Of a DNA stretch of 64,000 bases, positions 37,332-46,515 are shown piece after piece. The stretch is taken from contig NZ_FOCT01000008.1 in NCBI RefSeq assembly GCF_900110185.1, positions 103,692-167,691 of the forward strand. Direction: 5' to 3'. The translations under genes and the position numbers were made by a program. How positions within the stretch are numbered: position 1 is the first letter of the stretch; each line of letters opens with the position of its first letter. A model generated the notes under the pieces. It saw only the letters and a program-made list of their open reading frames with translations, was not told the origin of the DNA and searched no databases. The stretch comes from Nitrosospira multiformis (lineage in GTDB: Bacteria > Pseudomonadota > Gammaproteobacteria > Burkholderiales > Nitrosomonadaceae).

Positions 37332-37568
37332 TCAACGTGGACTTTTGCCGTTTGACATGCGGGTCAATTTTTTGAGGAGCGCCTTACACGATTTTTGCAC
37401 CGACTCAAGCATGGTGTAGAGGTCAAGAAGATTGATGACGATATATTTCCCGCAATCCGGACAGGAAAGCCTCGGTTCGTACTTGAGCCGCAAGATTGTC
37501 TCTTCATGCTGATTCGAGCAGTGAGGACAGAAGATTATTATTGATTCGGAATCCAGATCGGATGGCAT
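37332..37568 (-). CDS. Small zinc-ribbon protein
   Basis: This 78-residue protein has two CxxC motifs, CPHCSNQHEE and CPDCGKYIVI, spaced 20 residues apart like a treble-clef zinc ribbon, followed by a helical basic tail. Its ATG is preceded by AAGGAG at good spacing. The function is unknown; such proteins may bind nucleic acid or a partner protein. Confidence 0.65.
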   Translation of the reverse strand: MPSDLDSESIIIFCPHCSNQHEETILRLKYEPRLSCPDCGKYIVINLLDLYTMLESVQKSCKALLKKLTRMSNGKSPR

Positions 37569-37949
37569 TGCAACTCCTTATGGTCGGATTGGTACTCATT
37601 TCGGACGACTGGAGCGTTGGGAGGAATTGCGAGGAGCGTCAGATGGCGGGCTTCGAGGGCAGGACTGAAAATCTTTGGAAAAAGCAGCAGTTTATTATCA
37701 CGTATCTGGTGGGGAGGGTAGTCGCAAAAAAGTATAAACGTTGATTACAAAGGTTTTTATTATTTCAGTTCTTAAACGTACCGTTAAAAATACCGTCAGT
37801 AGCTTGCAGCTATCCCATTTTTTTCGACGATTGCGAGTTTTTCAGTTAGATTTCTTAGCGGAACGCGAGCCGAAACGCATTTTATCACGATTCTTTTTTT
37901 ATCAATTTTAATAATCTTTGCATCCATAATCTTTGCATCCGCTTATTAC
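37569..37949. other. Intergenic region
   Basis: These 380 bases hold no convincing gene. An 82-codon plus-strand frame at 37496-37744 overlaps the zinc-ribbon gene antisense and has no family features. Confidence 0.4.
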
Positions 37950-38096
37950 TTAGAACTTATCCGTAAATAATGTTTGTTTTTCCCGGGCCCTCTGCCCTGC
38001 GAAAGGCGATGATGGCGCAGGCGAGCATAAGCAGTGGATGTAGCTGCGGTGCGTTTTCTCGAACCGGACCAGTAGCTTTCGGAAGTGATTCAGCCA
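37950..38096 (-). pseudogene. Remnant of an IS5-family transposase C-terminus
   Basis: On the minus strand, WLNHFRKLLVRFEKTHRSYI is a close match to the C-terminal WLNRFRKLLVRYEKT motif of IS5/IS1031-type transposases, and ACAIIAFR appears in a shifted frame after it. Only about 45 codons remain, with no terminal repeats. It marks a decayed insertion sequence. Confidence 0.6.
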
Positions 38097-38507
38097 GGAA
38101 TGGCTGACCTCAACCCCCAGCAGCAGCTCGAGGAGGCAAACGTCAGAAATCTTGCGTTGATCGAGGCGAACTCAAAACTGAATGACAGGGTGACAAACAA
38201 TGCCGCAAAAGAAAATCAGAAGATCCACGCTGCCGACGCTGCTCTCCACCGCGATCCTGACGGCCTGCGCATCCTAGCCGAAACATGCCGAGTTGACCCA
38301 GTGTCCGCCACTGCCGATAGTGCCGCCGTCGATCCTGGAGGAGGACGATGTGATTGGCTACGACTTCCAGGCGAAGTTGAAGAAAATCTTTACGACTACG
38401 CCCTTAAAGCCAATCGCACCCGGGTCAAACGGAACGAGTGCAGGGAGTGGGCGTTAGGCCTTCAGCAGATGCGGGAGGAGTGGGAGAGAGATCAAGATTC
38501 CCGTTAA
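38085..38507 (+). CDS. Hypothetical protein, possibly a phage remnant
   Basis: The 140-codon frame has a helical N-terminal half (LNPQQQLEEANVRNLALIEANSKL) and a C-terminal YDYALKANRTRVKRNECREW segment that loosely resembles Rz-like lysis proteins. It has no family match that I can name. Its first codons overlap the IS5 remnant antisense, so the true start is probably further in. It may be a truncated gene. Confidence 0.35.
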   Translation: MIQPGMADLNPQQQLEEANVRNLALIEANSKLNDRVTNNAAKENQKIHAADAALHRDPDGLRILAETCRVDPVSATADSAAVDPGGGRCDWLRLPGEVEENLYDYALKANRTRVKRNECREWALGLQQMREEWERDQDSR

Positions 38508-38678
38508 TAATGATGTGGGACGTAGCTTAAGTCAGGAAAAGCCATGTTCAAAAAGCAGTTGAAAAGAAAAGGGAACAGGGATTAGGATCAGACTCGACAC
38601 CATAGATAATGTCTCAAGCAAATTGATCGCGTTTGATCTGTGAAATCAATCCTTCAATCCGTTTTGCTGGAGCCTACA

Positions 38679-39869
38679 ATGATAATCAAAGATTGCTTCA
38701 ACTTCCACGGCCTCATCCTCGCTGCAGCCCTGGTTGGCGGCCTTGCTAATCCTGCCATTGCCCAGGAACGCACGTATCTCATCGACCTCAACAGCAGGAC
38801 AGCGACCGAGCTTGGGAGTTTAGATCGTGACGTCTATGGCCTAGTCGGTAGCAGCGCCATGAATGATGCGGGGCAAATAGTGGGCAGTTATGGTGGAGCT
38901 CCTGATCATGCTTTCATCACCGGTCCCAATGGGATCGGTCTTAAGAGTTTGGGTCCCTTCGGTGACCTGGCACAGACAGATTCGGTTGCTTCTGACGTCA
39001 ACAACAAGGGGCAGGTGGTGGGATTTTTTAGCTCGGTTTATGAGTATGAGTCCCATGCCTTTATCACTGTCCCTGACGGGATCAGTATGAGGGACTTGGG
39101 AACCCTGAGCGGTACTTATTCCGGCCATTCTTTCGGCAGCAGTGCTTCTGGCATCAACGAGGCTGGGCAGGTGGTGGGGGGCTCTGAAACGGCTAACGGC
39201 ACTACTCATGCCTTCATCACTGGCCCTGATGGGGTGGGCATGAGGGACCTTGGCACCCTCGGTGGTGATCGGAGCTCTGCTTACGCCATCAACAATGGGG
39301 GACAGGTGGCGGGAAGTTCTGCCACGGCTGACGGCGCTACTCATGCCTTCATCACTGGCCCTGATGGGATGGGCATGAGGGACCTTGGTACGTTAGGCAG
39401 TATGAGTTCTGCTAAGGCCATCAACGATGCGGGACAGGTGGTGGGAAATTATCACACGGCTGAAGCCTTTGATATTAATCGTGCTTTCATCACCGGTCCT
39501 GATGGAATGGGAATGAGAGACCTTGGCACGTTAGGCGGCGCTTACAGCTTTGTCTTCGGCATGAACGACGCTGGACAGGTGGTGGGAGAATCTAGCCTGG
39601 GTAGGGGAGGTCCTCAGCACGCTTTCATCACCGGGCCTGATGGGGGAGCGATGATGGACCTCAATTCATTGATTGACCTCCCACAAGGAGTGACTCTGAT
39701 TAGGGCCATGGACATCAATGACAACGGGCAAGTGATTGCTGACGGCTTTTTCACATCTGCATCGCCTGTTCCATCTATCCCCGAACCTCAATCCTACGCC
39801 CTGATGCTCGCGGGTCTCAGCCTGATCTGGCTGGTGGCATGGCGCCAGAAATCAGGAAGCAGGGTTTAG
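38679..39869 (+). CDS. HAF-repeat PEP-CTERM protein
   Basis: ATG 38679 (TGGAG six bases upstream) gives a 396-residue protein with a signal peptide ending PAIAQE. Seven or so HAF repeats follow (NDAGQIVGSYGGAPDHAFIT, MRDLGTLGG units), then the sorting signal IPEPQSYALMLAGLSLIWLV, AWRQK. The C-terminus is almost identical to that of the protein at 34307, on the opposite strand 4 kb away. It is predicted to be surface-anchored by exosortase. Confidence 0.88.
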   Translation: MIIKDCFNFHGLILAAALVGGLANPAIAQERTYLIDLNSRTATELGSLDRDVYGLVGSSAMNDAGQIVGSYGGAPDHAFITGPNGIGLKSLGPFGDLAQTDSVASDVNNKGQVVGFFSSVYEYESHAFITVPDGISMRDLGTLSGTYSGHSFGSSASGINEAGQVVGGSETANGTTHAFITGPDGVGMRDLGTLGGDRSSAYAINNGGQVAGSSATADGATHAFITGPDGMGMRDLGTLGSMSSAKAINDAGQVVGNYHTAEAFDINRAFITGPDGMGMRDLGTLGGAYSFVFGMNDAGQVVGESSLGRGGPQHAFITGPDGGAMMDLNSLIDLPQGVTLIRAMDINDNGQVIADGFFTSASPVPSIPEPQSYALMLAGLSLIWLVAWRQKSGSRV

Positions 39870-39992
39870 TACAAACGTACTGCTGCTATTGAAATGGGTC
39901 GGAATATCCGGCCACGTTTCAGCATTGCCTTCTATCTCAGGCGTTTCAATTTTGCCTTACCTCAAGAATACTCGCATAACCTAATCAAGTTT

Positions 39993-40965
39993 TTATGCTA
40001 ACTCCTCCGCTGTCGCGTTGTAGTAAACCATCAATTGACGTAGATCCCGATGTCCTACCATCCTGGCCAACTCCAGGACATCAAGCTTCTTGGCCAAGCG
40101 CGTGATCGCTTCATGCCGCGAATCGTGGAAGTGGAGGTCCTAGATCATCGCCCAAGCTTTACCCTTCCGGAACAGCGCATCAATCTGTTGGGTAGTGAGC
40201 CCGAACATGAGCTGTCCATTCCGCACTTTATCCACCTGGTGGAGGATGCGGAGTGCCTCGGCCGACAACGGCACATCCCGCTTTGTACCGTTTTTTGTTT
40301 CCAGCAACCTAACGTAACGCCGCTCGAAATCCACCCGGTCACGCGTGAGGCGCGCTATCTCGCCGGCACGCATGGCTGTTTCCTGGGCGAATAACCAGGC
40401 AGCACCAACCCGTGCTGTGACGGTGGAGGGCATCTTCTCGTAATCGTAGCCAAGGGCAAATAGCAAACGCTCGTTCTCATCACCCGTAGGCCGACGATCC
40501 CGAGGCGGCGGTTCAGCGGGCCTGCGCACACCTTGATCGGGTTTTCCCTCAGCCATCGCCATTCGACCACCGAAATATTCAGCGCGTGCGAAACGAGCGT
40601 CCATTCCCTCAGAACTGAAGCGGCCGATACTGACCGCAGCCCCCGATCCCGCCAGGTGGCAAAATGATCTGTCTTGAGTTCTTGCAGCTTGATCTTCGTT
40701 ATCTCATCCCTGCACAGCATTCCGATCCGTAGCCGTTCCCAGCGCTCCCCTTTTTTTGTGATCGATACCTCATCACGGTAGCGCTCGAGTAGTTGCCCAA
40801 AAGTTTTATCCGGAATCTCACCTCGTTTGCCTGCTTGAATGGCTTTTTCCGTTTCGACCGCCCATGCCATGACCTCTGCTTTGGTGTCAAATGTCTCCGA
40901 GTCACGGACACCTTTGAGTTTACCTGGGCGCGCCATTTGCGTCCTGATCTGGTAATCGATGCCAT
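39993..40965 (-). pseudogene. Second tyrosine integrase, multiply disrupted
   Basis: A phage integrase starts MASITRSGRKWRAQV at 40965, then shifts frame to KGVRDSETFDTKAEVMAWAV (SAM-like domain KTFGQLLERYRDEVS). It shifts again to the catalytic domain (TAMRAGEIARLTRDRVDF), and meets an in-frame TAG at about 40141 before HDSRHEAITRLAKKL and the final MVYYN box (catalytic Tyr). At least two frameshifts and one nonsense codon are present, so it is inactive. It lies just downstream, on the minus strand, of an inverted att core copy. Confidence 0.85.
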
Positions 40966-41123
40966 ACGCTTGGGGCCAAAATTGGGGCAATAATGGGGCC
41001 GAAGTAGAGCGGAACAGGGTAAACTGGGTGAAATTGTATAATGCTGATTACAGATAAAACCGTTGAAGAGCAACAACTTAATCGGTTTTGGGAGGATTCT
41101 GGAAGAAGTGGAAAATACTTTCG

Positions 41124-41143
41124 TGGTGCCGGGAGGGGGAATC
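41124..41143 (-). other. Inverted copy of the tRNA-Leu att core
   Basis: The minus strand reads GATTCCCCCTCCCGGCACCA, identical to the last 20 bases of tRNA-Leu at 19391-19410. The integrase relic begins 158 bases downstream of it on the same strand. This is the expected att-integrase layout, but in inverted orientation. Confidence 0.8.
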
Positions 41144-41199
41144 TAAAAACCTTCAGAAAACTAGTAGGAAAGAGGGTTTCCTACTTTTCATAAACATTT

Positions 41200-41225
41200 T
41201 TTACCCGTATTTTTACCCGCTCTAG
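41200..41225 (-). repeat. Inverted copy of the arm-type repeats
   Basis: The minus strand carries two GGGTAAA units in a 22-base segment that matches 19521-19543 with a single mismatch. Here they lie upstream of the att core, away from the integrase. Confidence 0.6.
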
Positions 41226-41477
41226 TAGCTGTTACTTCATGTGCAGATAACCTGAAGCCAATTAAGCAAAAAATTAAAGAGCGAGAGGACGTATTTTAAA
41301 GAGGACACCTATTAAATAAATCAAAACGCTAGTGGCAGTCAAAGCTCGGTCTTGTTCTTGACTCCCGCTCATTTACATTTGTATCCAGTATCGCTTTTTG
41401 CAATTTCTTTTTCCTGGCATTCGTCTATCCGTTGTTTCACGTACTTAGCATCAACTGTTTCCGATAAAATAGTGATA

Positions 41478-41524
41478 GGGCTGTTAATCCACAGGTCTCA
41501 GGTACGAACCCTGGTCGGTGGTCC
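41478..41524 (+). pseudogene. tRNA 3'-half remnant (Asn-like)
   Basis: CTGTTAATCCACAG resembles an Asn anticodon arm (GTT). It is followed by a T-arm-like hairpin TCAGG-TACGAAC-CCTGG, in which the usual TTC of the loop is TAC. The 5' half is missing. It may be an island scar from a tRNA att site. Confidence 0.4.
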
Positions 41525-41637
41525 TTAATCAATAAGTATCCTATCTGTCTTTATGCCGCAGACCTACGGGGTTACACCCGGGGTTACGCTAAAGAATGCT
41601 ACTCGCTCCCTCGCTTTACAGCAATTAGAAATTGAGG

Positions 41638-41883
41638 ATGAAAACAATAGGAGTAAAGGAGGTTTCGGGGCTTCTACATAAGTCCGTCAATACGATTTAC
41701 ACGGATGTTCGGCGCCGCCCTAATTGCCTTCCTCCGCGTCTGGTGATCCCAGGTAGTTCTATACCAAGCCACTTCGGTGGGTTTTTTGCCCTTCCATCCC
41801 CCAATACCCATACTGTAACTCAGGTGTACGTTAGTCCAATAGACAAGCTCCGCTGGACTTGGCAAATTGCCAGACTAGTGTGA
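41638..41883 (+). pseudogene. AlpA-like regulator fragment
   Basis: ATG 41638 opens MKTIGVKEVSGLLHKSVNTI, then YTDVRRRPNCLPPRLVIPGS, which matches the N-terminal helix-turn-helix of AlpA/excisionase-type proteins. The rest of the frame is unlike the family, suggesting a frameshift or truncation. No good ribosome-binding site is present. Confidence 0.45.
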
Positions 41884-41932
41884 ACCCAAAGCAAGTATTG
41901 CTCCCTCTAATAGCAAAATCTAGGCAATAAAA

Positions 41933-42307
41933 ATGAAGCTGCTACTGAGCAGTATCCTTATGGTCTTGATCGCCGGATCCCTGCTCTCGTGTGAAAAAGA
42001 CTCGTCAACAAAACAGGAACATCAAACCCGGAATAACCCGGAGCCTTGGGAAGAATCTTGGGGCGAATATCAATCTAAAACGACAGCCCCTTACGCACGG
42101 CATGCTCCGCCTACCTTTATGGGGTACACGTGCACAATTGATTGCTCAGGGCATGAGGCAGGGTATGAGTGGGCGGAGGAAAATGATATTCACGATCCCG
42201 ATGATTGCGGGGGAAACTCCGACTCATTTATTGAGGGCTGCATAGCCTATGCGGAAGAGAGGCAGGCGCAGGCGTCAGATACAGAGGAATTGGACTACGA
42301 CTATTAG
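41933..42307 (+). CDS. Predicted small lipoprotein
   Basis: This 124-residue protein has a lipoprotein signal: MKLLLSSILMVLIAGSLLSC, with the lipobox LLSC and Cys20 as acylation site. The mature part is Gln/Glu-rich and then carries the segment YTCTIDCSGHEAGYEWAEEN and DDCGGNSDSFIEGCIAYAEE with four cysteines. It matches a small hypothetical family seen in proteobacterial islands. Membrane anchoring is predicted; the function is unknown. Confidence 0.72.
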   Translation: MKLLLSSILMVLIAGSLLSCEKDSSTKQEHQTRNNPEPWEESWGEYQSKTTAPYARHAPPTFMGYTCTIDCSGHEAGYEWAEENDIHDPDDCGGNSDSFIEGCIAYAEERQAQASDTEELDYDY

Positions 42308-42471
42308 GCTTGGTTGCTGGTAATGACAAGCTCTTGATCTCGCAACAGCGTCAATTCTCGCGCCCTGTCCTCGATCTCTTCTTTTACCTCTGCACGCCAT
42401 TCAGCAGGCATGGCGGAATCTACTGGACTCGGTGTTTCCCAAACACCGCTATCAAAACCATCCTTCTTGCT
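42304..42471 (-). pseudogene. 3' remnant of an unrecognised gene
   Basis: A minus-strand frame with no clear start reads DGFDSGVWETPSPVDSAMPA, then EWRAEVKEEIEDRARELTLL, and stops overlapping the end of the lipoprotein gene. It is protein-like in composition but truncated at its 5' side by a TGA at 42472. The source is unknown; a phage origin is possible. Confidence 0.35.
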
Positions 42472-42738
42472 TCAAATGCTAACGGCAGAGAGTAACTGTG
42501 GCCGAACAAGAGAGGAGAACGTAGTTAGAAGGAGAAGGAGAAAGGCTGTCGATCGCAAAGAGAAGTAACATTTTTTTCGAAAACCTCCGCAACTTTTACT
42601 CTTTCCAGCCCTATCGCACATCGAAAGTTTGCCGTTGCCTCTATACTTCCGCGTGGGGTTTTCCCGCACAATATAGAACTTGCACGGACGCAAGAATACC
42701 CATGATTTCCGCCATTAATCCATCCAGTCCACACCACC

Positions 42739-45700
42739 ATGAGCCTCCACACCCTTTGCAAACCTCGGCAGTCAGTATTCGCCGCTGATCGACGCGCTAC
42801 AGTTCTCAACCTGGATGCGTTCCTGAAGGGGCAGGTCAACGGCACGGAGTTCTTCGAAGAAAACCACTTTACCAGCGGCATGCTCACGCTCGTCGATCGA
42901 GCATTCCGGCACCTGAGTGGTGAGGGAGCCGGGTCGTCGGTCTTCCTCCTGTCGCAGGCGATGGGTGGCGGTAAAACTCACAGCATGATTGCTCTGGGCT
43001 TGCTAGCGAAAGACCCAGCCTTGCGGAAGAAGATACTTGGGGAGCGAAACCCGGCACCCAATCTGGGGCGGGCAAGGGTTTCCGGCTTCAATGGCCGCAG
43101 CACCGACGCGGTTGGCGGCATCTGGGGTTCGATTGCAGAACAACTTGGCAAGGCTGAACAATTCGCCCGTTACGTTTCTCCTATGCTCAGCGCTCCCGGG
43201 CCGGAGGCGTGGAAGCAGTTGCTCGGTGGTGATCCGCTTGTCTTGTTCCTTGACGAGCTTCCGCCCTACCTTGAATACGCAGTTGCGGTTCCGGTCGGCA
43301 ATGCCGATCTCGGGGTGGTGACCACTGCCGCGTTGGCCAATCTGTTCGTTGCCGTCGCCGACATGGACAACGTCTGCCTGGTGCTTTCCGATCTGGCGGG
43401 GTCGAATTTCAGCATTGGACAATCCAAATTGGAATTGGCATTCAATCGTGCCGTCCAGGGCATCACCTCGGAATCCAAGCGCATCGCTGTGCCCATCACG
43501 CCCGTCAATCCCAACGGCGACGAGCTGTATCACATCCTGCGCAAACGTTTGTTCGAGGCGATTGCCCCCGACCAGGAAATCCAAAAAGTTGCCGAGGCGT
43601 ACCGAGAGGCGCTGCGTGAGGCGGTCAGGATGAATTTGACCAGCTCGTCCCCCGAGGCGCTATTCACCCGCATCACCGATGCCTACCCCTTCCATCCCGA
43701 CCTGCGCGAACTCGTTGGCAAATTCAAGGAAAACGAAGGCTTCCAGCAAACCCGTGGCGTCATTCGCCTGATGCAGATGGTGGTGGCCAGCCTGTGGAAC
43801 TCCAAGCGGGCTGTCGGTAACGACCTGATTCACCCCTACGATATCGACCTGAATTTGGATGAGATCGCCTCTGAAATCCGGACCATCAATCCGTCGCTCA
43901 GCGAAGCTATCGCACACGACATCGCGCATAGTGGCGATGCCGAAGTGGAGCAGATCGACCTCGCCAACGGCAATTCCGACGCCTCAGATGCTGCCCGGCT
44001 GATCCTCGTCGCTTCGCTGTCCACTACGCCGGGTGCCATTCAGGGGCTGCGCGAATACCAGCTTGTGGATTGCCTCCAGCGTCCCCATCGCGACCTCTCT
44101 ACCTTTAAGGCCAACGTCCTCGACAAGCTCGCCACCCGTGCTTGGTATCTCCACAACTCCGACGACGGCCGCCTGTTCTTCAAGAACCAGCAAAATCTCG
44201 CGGCCAAGCTTCGTTCTACCGCCCTCTCACTCCACTTCGAAACCGTAGACCGGATGCTACGCAAGCATTTGGAGTCCTACTTTTCCGCGTCACTGCGCGA
44301 CTGCTACCAAGTCGTCAAAGTGTTGCCGCCGCCCGATGAAGTGCAGGTTGAACAGGAAAAGACCACGCTGGTCATCGTTCGCCCCGGAGGCCAAGCCAAC
44401 CAGTTGCCCATCTCGGTGGACTGGCAGGCATGGTGGGAACAGCAGCAATACAAGAACCGCGTCCTCTTCCTAACCGGATTGCGGGACACATTCCAGAAGG
44501 TGCTCGACTCAGCCCGTCAGACCCGCGCCCTGGAAAGCATCGAAGACGAACTCCGTCAGGAAAAAACACCGTCTGATGATCCGCAGTGGCGGACACTCGA
44601 CGCCCTGCGCGACCGTGTAGGGCTGCAATTCACCTCCGCCCTCAAGGAAGCCTTTGACCAGATCGTCTATCCCTCGATCAACTTCGCCCTCCGCGCCACG
44701 GGCATTGATCTCGCATTCGCCGGCAATCAGAACGGCGAAGCGACGCTTCGCCACACGCTCGAAGGCGCACAAAAGTTTACCACCAAGGTGGATGACGACA
44801 GCTTCCGCAGCCGGGCTGAAGGCCGGCTGTTCGGATCAGCAGACAGCAAGGTTGTTCTCTGGGCCGACTTCAAGCGCGCAGCGGCGGTAACAACTAACTG
44901 GCCGCTACATAAACTTTCCGCGCTTGAGGACCTCAAGGCCGAATGCCTGCGCCGGGGATTATGGCGCGAGGAGGGTAATCACATTCGCCGCGGCCCCTTC
45001 CCGCCGCCCGTGCCGGAAGTCTCGATTCGCGAGCTCTCTGTTCAGGAAGACGGCGACGGCATCACCTATCTCAAGATCGAGCCCTTGCACGCGCCCGCGG
45101 TCGTCTTTGAAACGGGTGATGCAAACCCAACCAGCGCCTCCAGCCCGGTGCCGACCCCCACCCGCTTCGGGGCGACCGCACTGCGCTACCGCTTCCTGGC
45201 CCATGACCCTGCTGACATGGCGCGGGTCAGTGCGGTCAAGGAATGGACGGCCAAGCTGCGGCTCAAGTACCAGTTGCCCAACCGTGGTGACCATTACGAA
45301 GTCGAGCTCCGGGCATTGCCCAAAGCCAGCGGAATCGTCATCCACTACACCACCGACGGTTCCTCACCGACCAACGCTGGCTCGGCAACCTACGATGGCA
45401 TTTTCCGCGTGCCGACTAACTGCCGCATCGTTTGCGCCATGGCCGTCTGTGCCGCTTATGAGTTAAGTTCAGAAGTCATCCGCATTCAGATTCCGCAAGG
45501 CAAAGACACCGGACCGCCTATCGACCTCACCCAACCGGCCCGCTGGACGCAGCAAACCAAATTCGACGATACCGGCGCGGTGTGGGACTTCCTGCAACGG
45601 CTGGAAACAGCTGCCGGTGTTGTTGCGCATGATATCCGCCTCACGGCTGAGAGTACGGACGGCCAACAGAACGTCGAGTATTCCGGTGCGCTGGAGGGGG

Positions 45701-45870
45701 GCTACAACGCCGCCACCACGAAATCCGTCGCCGAGCGCTTGCAAGAAATCGTCAGCAACGGTAGCCTGCGCATGAGCGTCGGCTCCTTGGCTTTCCCCAG
45801 CGGTCAGGTGTTGCTCGACTGGCTCAAGGCCACCAACCAGCCGTTTAACGCCGCGAAGGTCAGTCAATAA
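42739..45870 (+). CDS. DUF499 AAA-type ATPase of a methylase-linked defence operon
   Basis: This 1,043-residue protein matches DUF499 (COG1483). It opens with LCKPRQSVF...LNLDAFLKGQVN and has Walker A SQAMGGGKTHSM, Walker B VLFLDELPPYL, and a sensor-like SDLAGSNFSIGQ segment, all within the first 300 residues. Towards the C-terminus, YEVELRALPKASGIVIHYTT followed by DGSSPTNAGSATYDGIF is a CHB_HEX_C-type immunoglobulin-like domain. The family is linked to DUF1156 methylases in predicted restriction-like systems; the ATPase may act as the motor or regulator. It heads a four-gene operon (3-base gap to DUF3780). No ribosome-binding site is obvious at ATG 42739. Confidence 0.85.
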   Translation: MSLHTLCKPRQSVFAADRRATVLNLDAFLKGQVNGTEFFEENHFTSGMLTLVDRAFRHLSGEGAGSSVFLLSQAMGGGKTHSMIALGLLAKDPALRKKILGERNPAPNLGRARVSGFNGRSTDAVGGIWGSIAEQLGKAEQFARYVSPMLSAPGPEAWKQLLGGDPLVLFLDELPPYLEYAVAVPVGNADLGVVTTAALANLFVAVADMDNVCLVLSDLAGSNFSIGQSKLELAFNRAVQGITSESKRIAVPITPVNPNGDELYHILRKRLFEAIAPDQEIQKVAEAYREALREAVRMNLTSSSPEALFTRITDAYPFHPDLRELVGKFKENEGFQQTRGVIRLMQMVVASLWNSKRAVGNDLIHPYDIDLNLDEIASEIRTINPSLSEAIAHDIAHSGDAEVEQIDLANGNSDASDAARLILVASLSTTPGAIQGLREYQLVDCLQRPHRDLSTFKANVLDKLATRAWYLHNSDDGRLFFKNQQNLAAKLRSTALSLHFETVDRMLRKHLESYFSASLRDCYQVVKVLPPPDEVQVEQEKTTLVIVRPGGQANQLPISVDWQAWWEQQQYKNRVLFLTGLRDTFQKVLDSARQTRALESIEDELRQEKTPSDDPQWRTLDALRDRVGLQFTSALKEAFDQIVYPSINFALRATGIDLAFAGNQNGEATLRHTLEGAQKFTTKVDDDSFRSRAEGRLFGSADSKVVLWADFKRAAAVTTNWPLHKLSALEDLKAECLRRGLWREEGNHIRRGPFPPPVPEVSIRELSVQEDGDGITYLKIEPLHAPAVVFETGDANPTSASSPVPTPTRFGATALRYRFLAHDPADMARVSAVKEWTAKLRLKYQLPNRGDHYEVELRALPKASGIVIHYTTDGSSPTNAGSATYDGIFRVPTNCRIVCAMAVCAAYELSSEVIRIQIPQGKDTGPPIDLTQPARWTQQTKFDDTGAVWDFLQRLETAAGVVAHDIRLTAESTDGQQNVEYSGALEGGYNAATTKSVAERLQEIVSNGSLRMSVGSLAFPSGQVLLDWLKATNQPFNAAKVSQ

Positions 45871-45873
45871 GCC

Positions 45874-46497
45874 ATGGTCCGCACACCTGCATCCGCCCGC
45901 AAGATTGTCGGTCTCGGCTTTCTACCCGAAGAAGCTCGTCACGGCTTCCTCATTGATGTCCCCAAGGGAAGCAGCGCCAGCGAAATGATCTACATCACGG
46001 AGCACCGTGGTAATGATCTCGACCATCTGGGCGTTCGCACCGTGGAGATACCTGCGCCGAACGACCCATCCCTGCGTGTACTGATCGACCGCAACCGCTG
46101 GCTTGCACTCGCTCCGGCCTTCTGGGCAGAAGCCAACCGCCGCCTGCGTGCCAACGGCCTGCCGCTGGCGAAGTTCCAGAAGAACCCTGGCAATCCCGTG
46201 CCGGTGCATCCGTCGCTGGGCAAGGAGCTTTGCATCCTTTGCTGGGCAGTGGAAGACGCCTCACCTGATGACATCCCTAACGCCCTGCACAACTGGGAGG
46301 CGCTGGCTCCGGAAGAACGCTGGTGGCTCTACACCATGACAGTGGCCACCACCGGGCAGGCCACGCAGAAGGGGCTGGGTTGGCGCAAGGCGCTGCGTGC
46401 TGCCATCGTCGACAACCCCTTCGTTAAGGGCGAGGGCCTGTCGCCCAAGGCCCGCCGCGAGCTGCTGGGTCATTCGCAGCTTTCGCTCTCACTCTGA
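45874..46497 (+). CDS. DUF3780 protein of the methylase-helicase operon
   Basis: This 207-residue protein matches DUF3780: GFLPEEARHGFLIDVPKG, ITEHRGNDLDHLG, VLIDRNRWLALAPAFWAEAN and HPSLGKELCILCWAVEDAS, with a C-terminal ELLGHSQLSLSL. It has no catalytic motif and probably serves as a specificity or scaffold subunit. It lies between the DUF499 ATPase and the methylase with gaps of 3 and 18 bases. Confidence 0.82.
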   Translation: MVRTPASARKIVGLGFLPEEARHGFLIDVPKGSSASEMIYITEHRGNDLDHLGVRTVEIPAPNDPSLRVLIDRNRWLALAPAFWAEANRRLRANGLPLAKFQKNPGNPVPVHPSLGKELCILCWAVEDASPDDIPNALHNWEALAPEERWWLYTMTVATTGQATQKGLGWRKALRAAIVDNPFVKGEGLSPKARRELLGHSQLSLSL

Positions 46498-46515
46498 ATT
46501 CATCAAGATCGCCCC

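Noticed and set aside
37496..37744. 82-residue plus-strand frame
   Set aside because: It overlaps the zinc-ribbon gene antisense and lacks a good start or recognisable motif.
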